Part shown: positions 5,989-6,432 of the stretch, piece after piece
How the letters are laid out: each line of letters opens with the position of its first letter
Position numbering within the stretch: position 1 is the first letter of the stretch
Origin: Sulfurimonas sp.
GTDB taxonomy: Bacteria > Campylobacterota > Campylobacteria > Campylobacterales > Sulfurimonadaceae
DNA length: 6,432 nt
NCBI GenBank assembly: GCA_002733945.2
Contig: NVXO02000002.1
Location: 18,964-25,395, forward strand
Reading direction: 5' to 3'
Program-made: the position numbers and the translations under genes
Notes under the pieces: generated by a model
Databases searched by the model: none
What the model saw: the letters and a program-made list of their open reading frames with translations, nothing else
What the model was told of the DNA's origin: nothing

Positions 5989-5994
5989 AAAGGA
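5989..5994 (+). promoter_or_regulatory. Shine-Dalgarno site that decides the globin start
   Basis: AAAGGA is the strongest ribosome-binding sequence before the globin gene and sits 6 nt before the in-frame CTG at 6001. The pdhA gene uses AAGGA with the same 6-nt spacing. It lies 45 nt before the first ATG (6040), too far to serve it, and that ATG has only a poor purine run of its own upstream. This placement is the main reason for choosing the CTG. Confidence 0.65.
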
Positions 5995-6000
5995 TATAAA

Positions 6001-6423
6001 CTGGAACTTCAAAAAAGTATTACAAGAAAGAACCTTAGAATGTTGATGACTCTTTTTTATAAAAAAGCTATCCTAGATAAAGACTTAGGTCCTTTTTTCA
6101 CACATGAACTTGGTGATGATATGGCTAATGACGATTGGATTGCACATATAGACCTTTTGGCAGACTTTTGGTTAGCTGAACTTTTAGAGCAAAAAACCTA
6201 TAAAGGTAATGTTATTGGTGCTCACATTAAACTACCTCACATAAAAAATGAGCTTTTTGCAATATGGATCAAGCTTTTTTCAAGTTCTGTTGAGACCATC
6301 TATACAGCAGAGATAGCTAATATTTTCAAAAAAAGAGGCAATGAACTTTCTCAACAGTTTATGCGCAACAAGCCAAAACCTCTCACTTCAAGTGCGATTT
6401 TTCAAATTAAAGGAAAAAAATGA
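6001..6423 (+). CDS. Group III truncated haemoglobin, probable CTG start
   Basis: This is a small cytoplasmic haem protein that binds oxygen and related ligands; characterised relatives such as C. jejuni Ctb are linked to oxygen handling and nitrosative stress. Read from CTG 6001 it has 140 residues. Family residues are Tyr20 (B10, in TLFYKK), His49 (E7, in DDWIAH), FW at 56-57, the proximal haem ligand His75 (F8, in GAHIKLP), and Trp89 (G8, in IWIKLF). Starting at ATG 6040 gives 127 residues but removes most of helix A (ITRKNLRMLM), which the family normally has before the B10 tyrosine. The frame is open upstream to a stop at 5923-5925 with no ATG, GTG or TTG, so CTG with AAAGGA 6 nt upstream is the best start. 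The C-terminus is about a dozen residues longer than I recall for Ctb and ends KGKK. Family is very likely; the start is probable. Confidence 0.88.
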   Translation: MELQKSITRKNLRMLMTLFYKKAILDKDLGPFFTHELGDDMANDDWIAHIDLLADFWLAELLEQKTYKGNVIGAHIKLPHIKNELFAIWIKLFSSSVETIYTAEIANIFKKRGNELSQQFMRNKPKPLTSSAIFQIKGKK

Positions 6424-6432
6424 ATACAGATA
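6420..6432 (+). CDS. Start of an unidentified downstream gene (partial)
   Basis: An ATG at 6420 overlaps the globin stop as ATGA and reads MNTD before the window ends. AAAGGA lies about 6 nt upstream, a good ribosome site with the same arrangement as the other starts here. The overlap suggests translational coupling with the globin in one transcript. Four codons do not allow any product to be named. Confidence 0.55.

Noticed and set aside
6040..6042. ATG 6040 as the start of the globin gene
   Set aside because: It cuts off helix A, lacks a good ribosome site, and leaves AAAGGA at 5989-5994 unused.

Overview
The window looks like chromosomal DNA from an AT-rich member of the Campylobacterota (formerly Epsilonproteobacteria), perhaps a Sulfurimonas/Sulfurovum/Arcobacter-like lineage. 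Three things point there: the base composition, a promoter of the form TTTTGCTACAAT with no -35 box, and a group III truncated haemoglobin whose haem-pocket residues match what I recall of Campylobacter jejuni Ctb. The assignment is inferred from memory and no search was run.

Positions 6-5813, about 90% of the window, are one tightly packed minus-strand operon. In transcription order it reads pdhA (E1 alpha), pdhB (E1 beta), pdhC (E2), lpdA (E3), lipB (octanoyltransferase), lipA (lipoyl synthase). Each gene overlaps the next, by 11, 11, 8, 4 and 14 bp. The first four encode a complete pyruvate dehydrogenase complex (pyruvate + CoA + NAD+ to acetyl-CoA + CO2 + NADH). The last two build the lipoyl cofactor on the E2 lysine: LipB transfers octanoate from acyl carrier protein, and LipA inserts two sulfurs. 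The operon is therefore a self-contained enzyme-plus-cofactor unit. This is noteworthy because the well-known Campylobacterota generally oxidise pyruvate with an oxygen-sensitive pyruvate:acceptor oxidoreductase instead.

Positions 5814-6000 are a divergent, very AT-rich control region. It holds a convincing extended -10 promoter for the plus strand, weaker -10 candidates for the pdh operon, a three-copy ATTAAG tandem repeat inside a perfect 10-bp inverted repeat, and TATCAA direct repeats one helical turn apart.

Positions 6001-6423 on the plus strand encode the truncated globin. Its best-supported start is a CTG codon 39 bp upstream of the first ATG. A further gene begins at 6420, overlapping the globin stop as ATGA, and runs off the window.

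I see no mobile element, CRISPR array, tRNA, rRNA or wholly unknown gene cassette. The interest lies in unusual details of the E3 and E2 proteins (a shortened FAD loop, a lost NAD-discriminating acidic residue, two degenerate E3-binding-like segments), the CTG start, and the control-region repeats.
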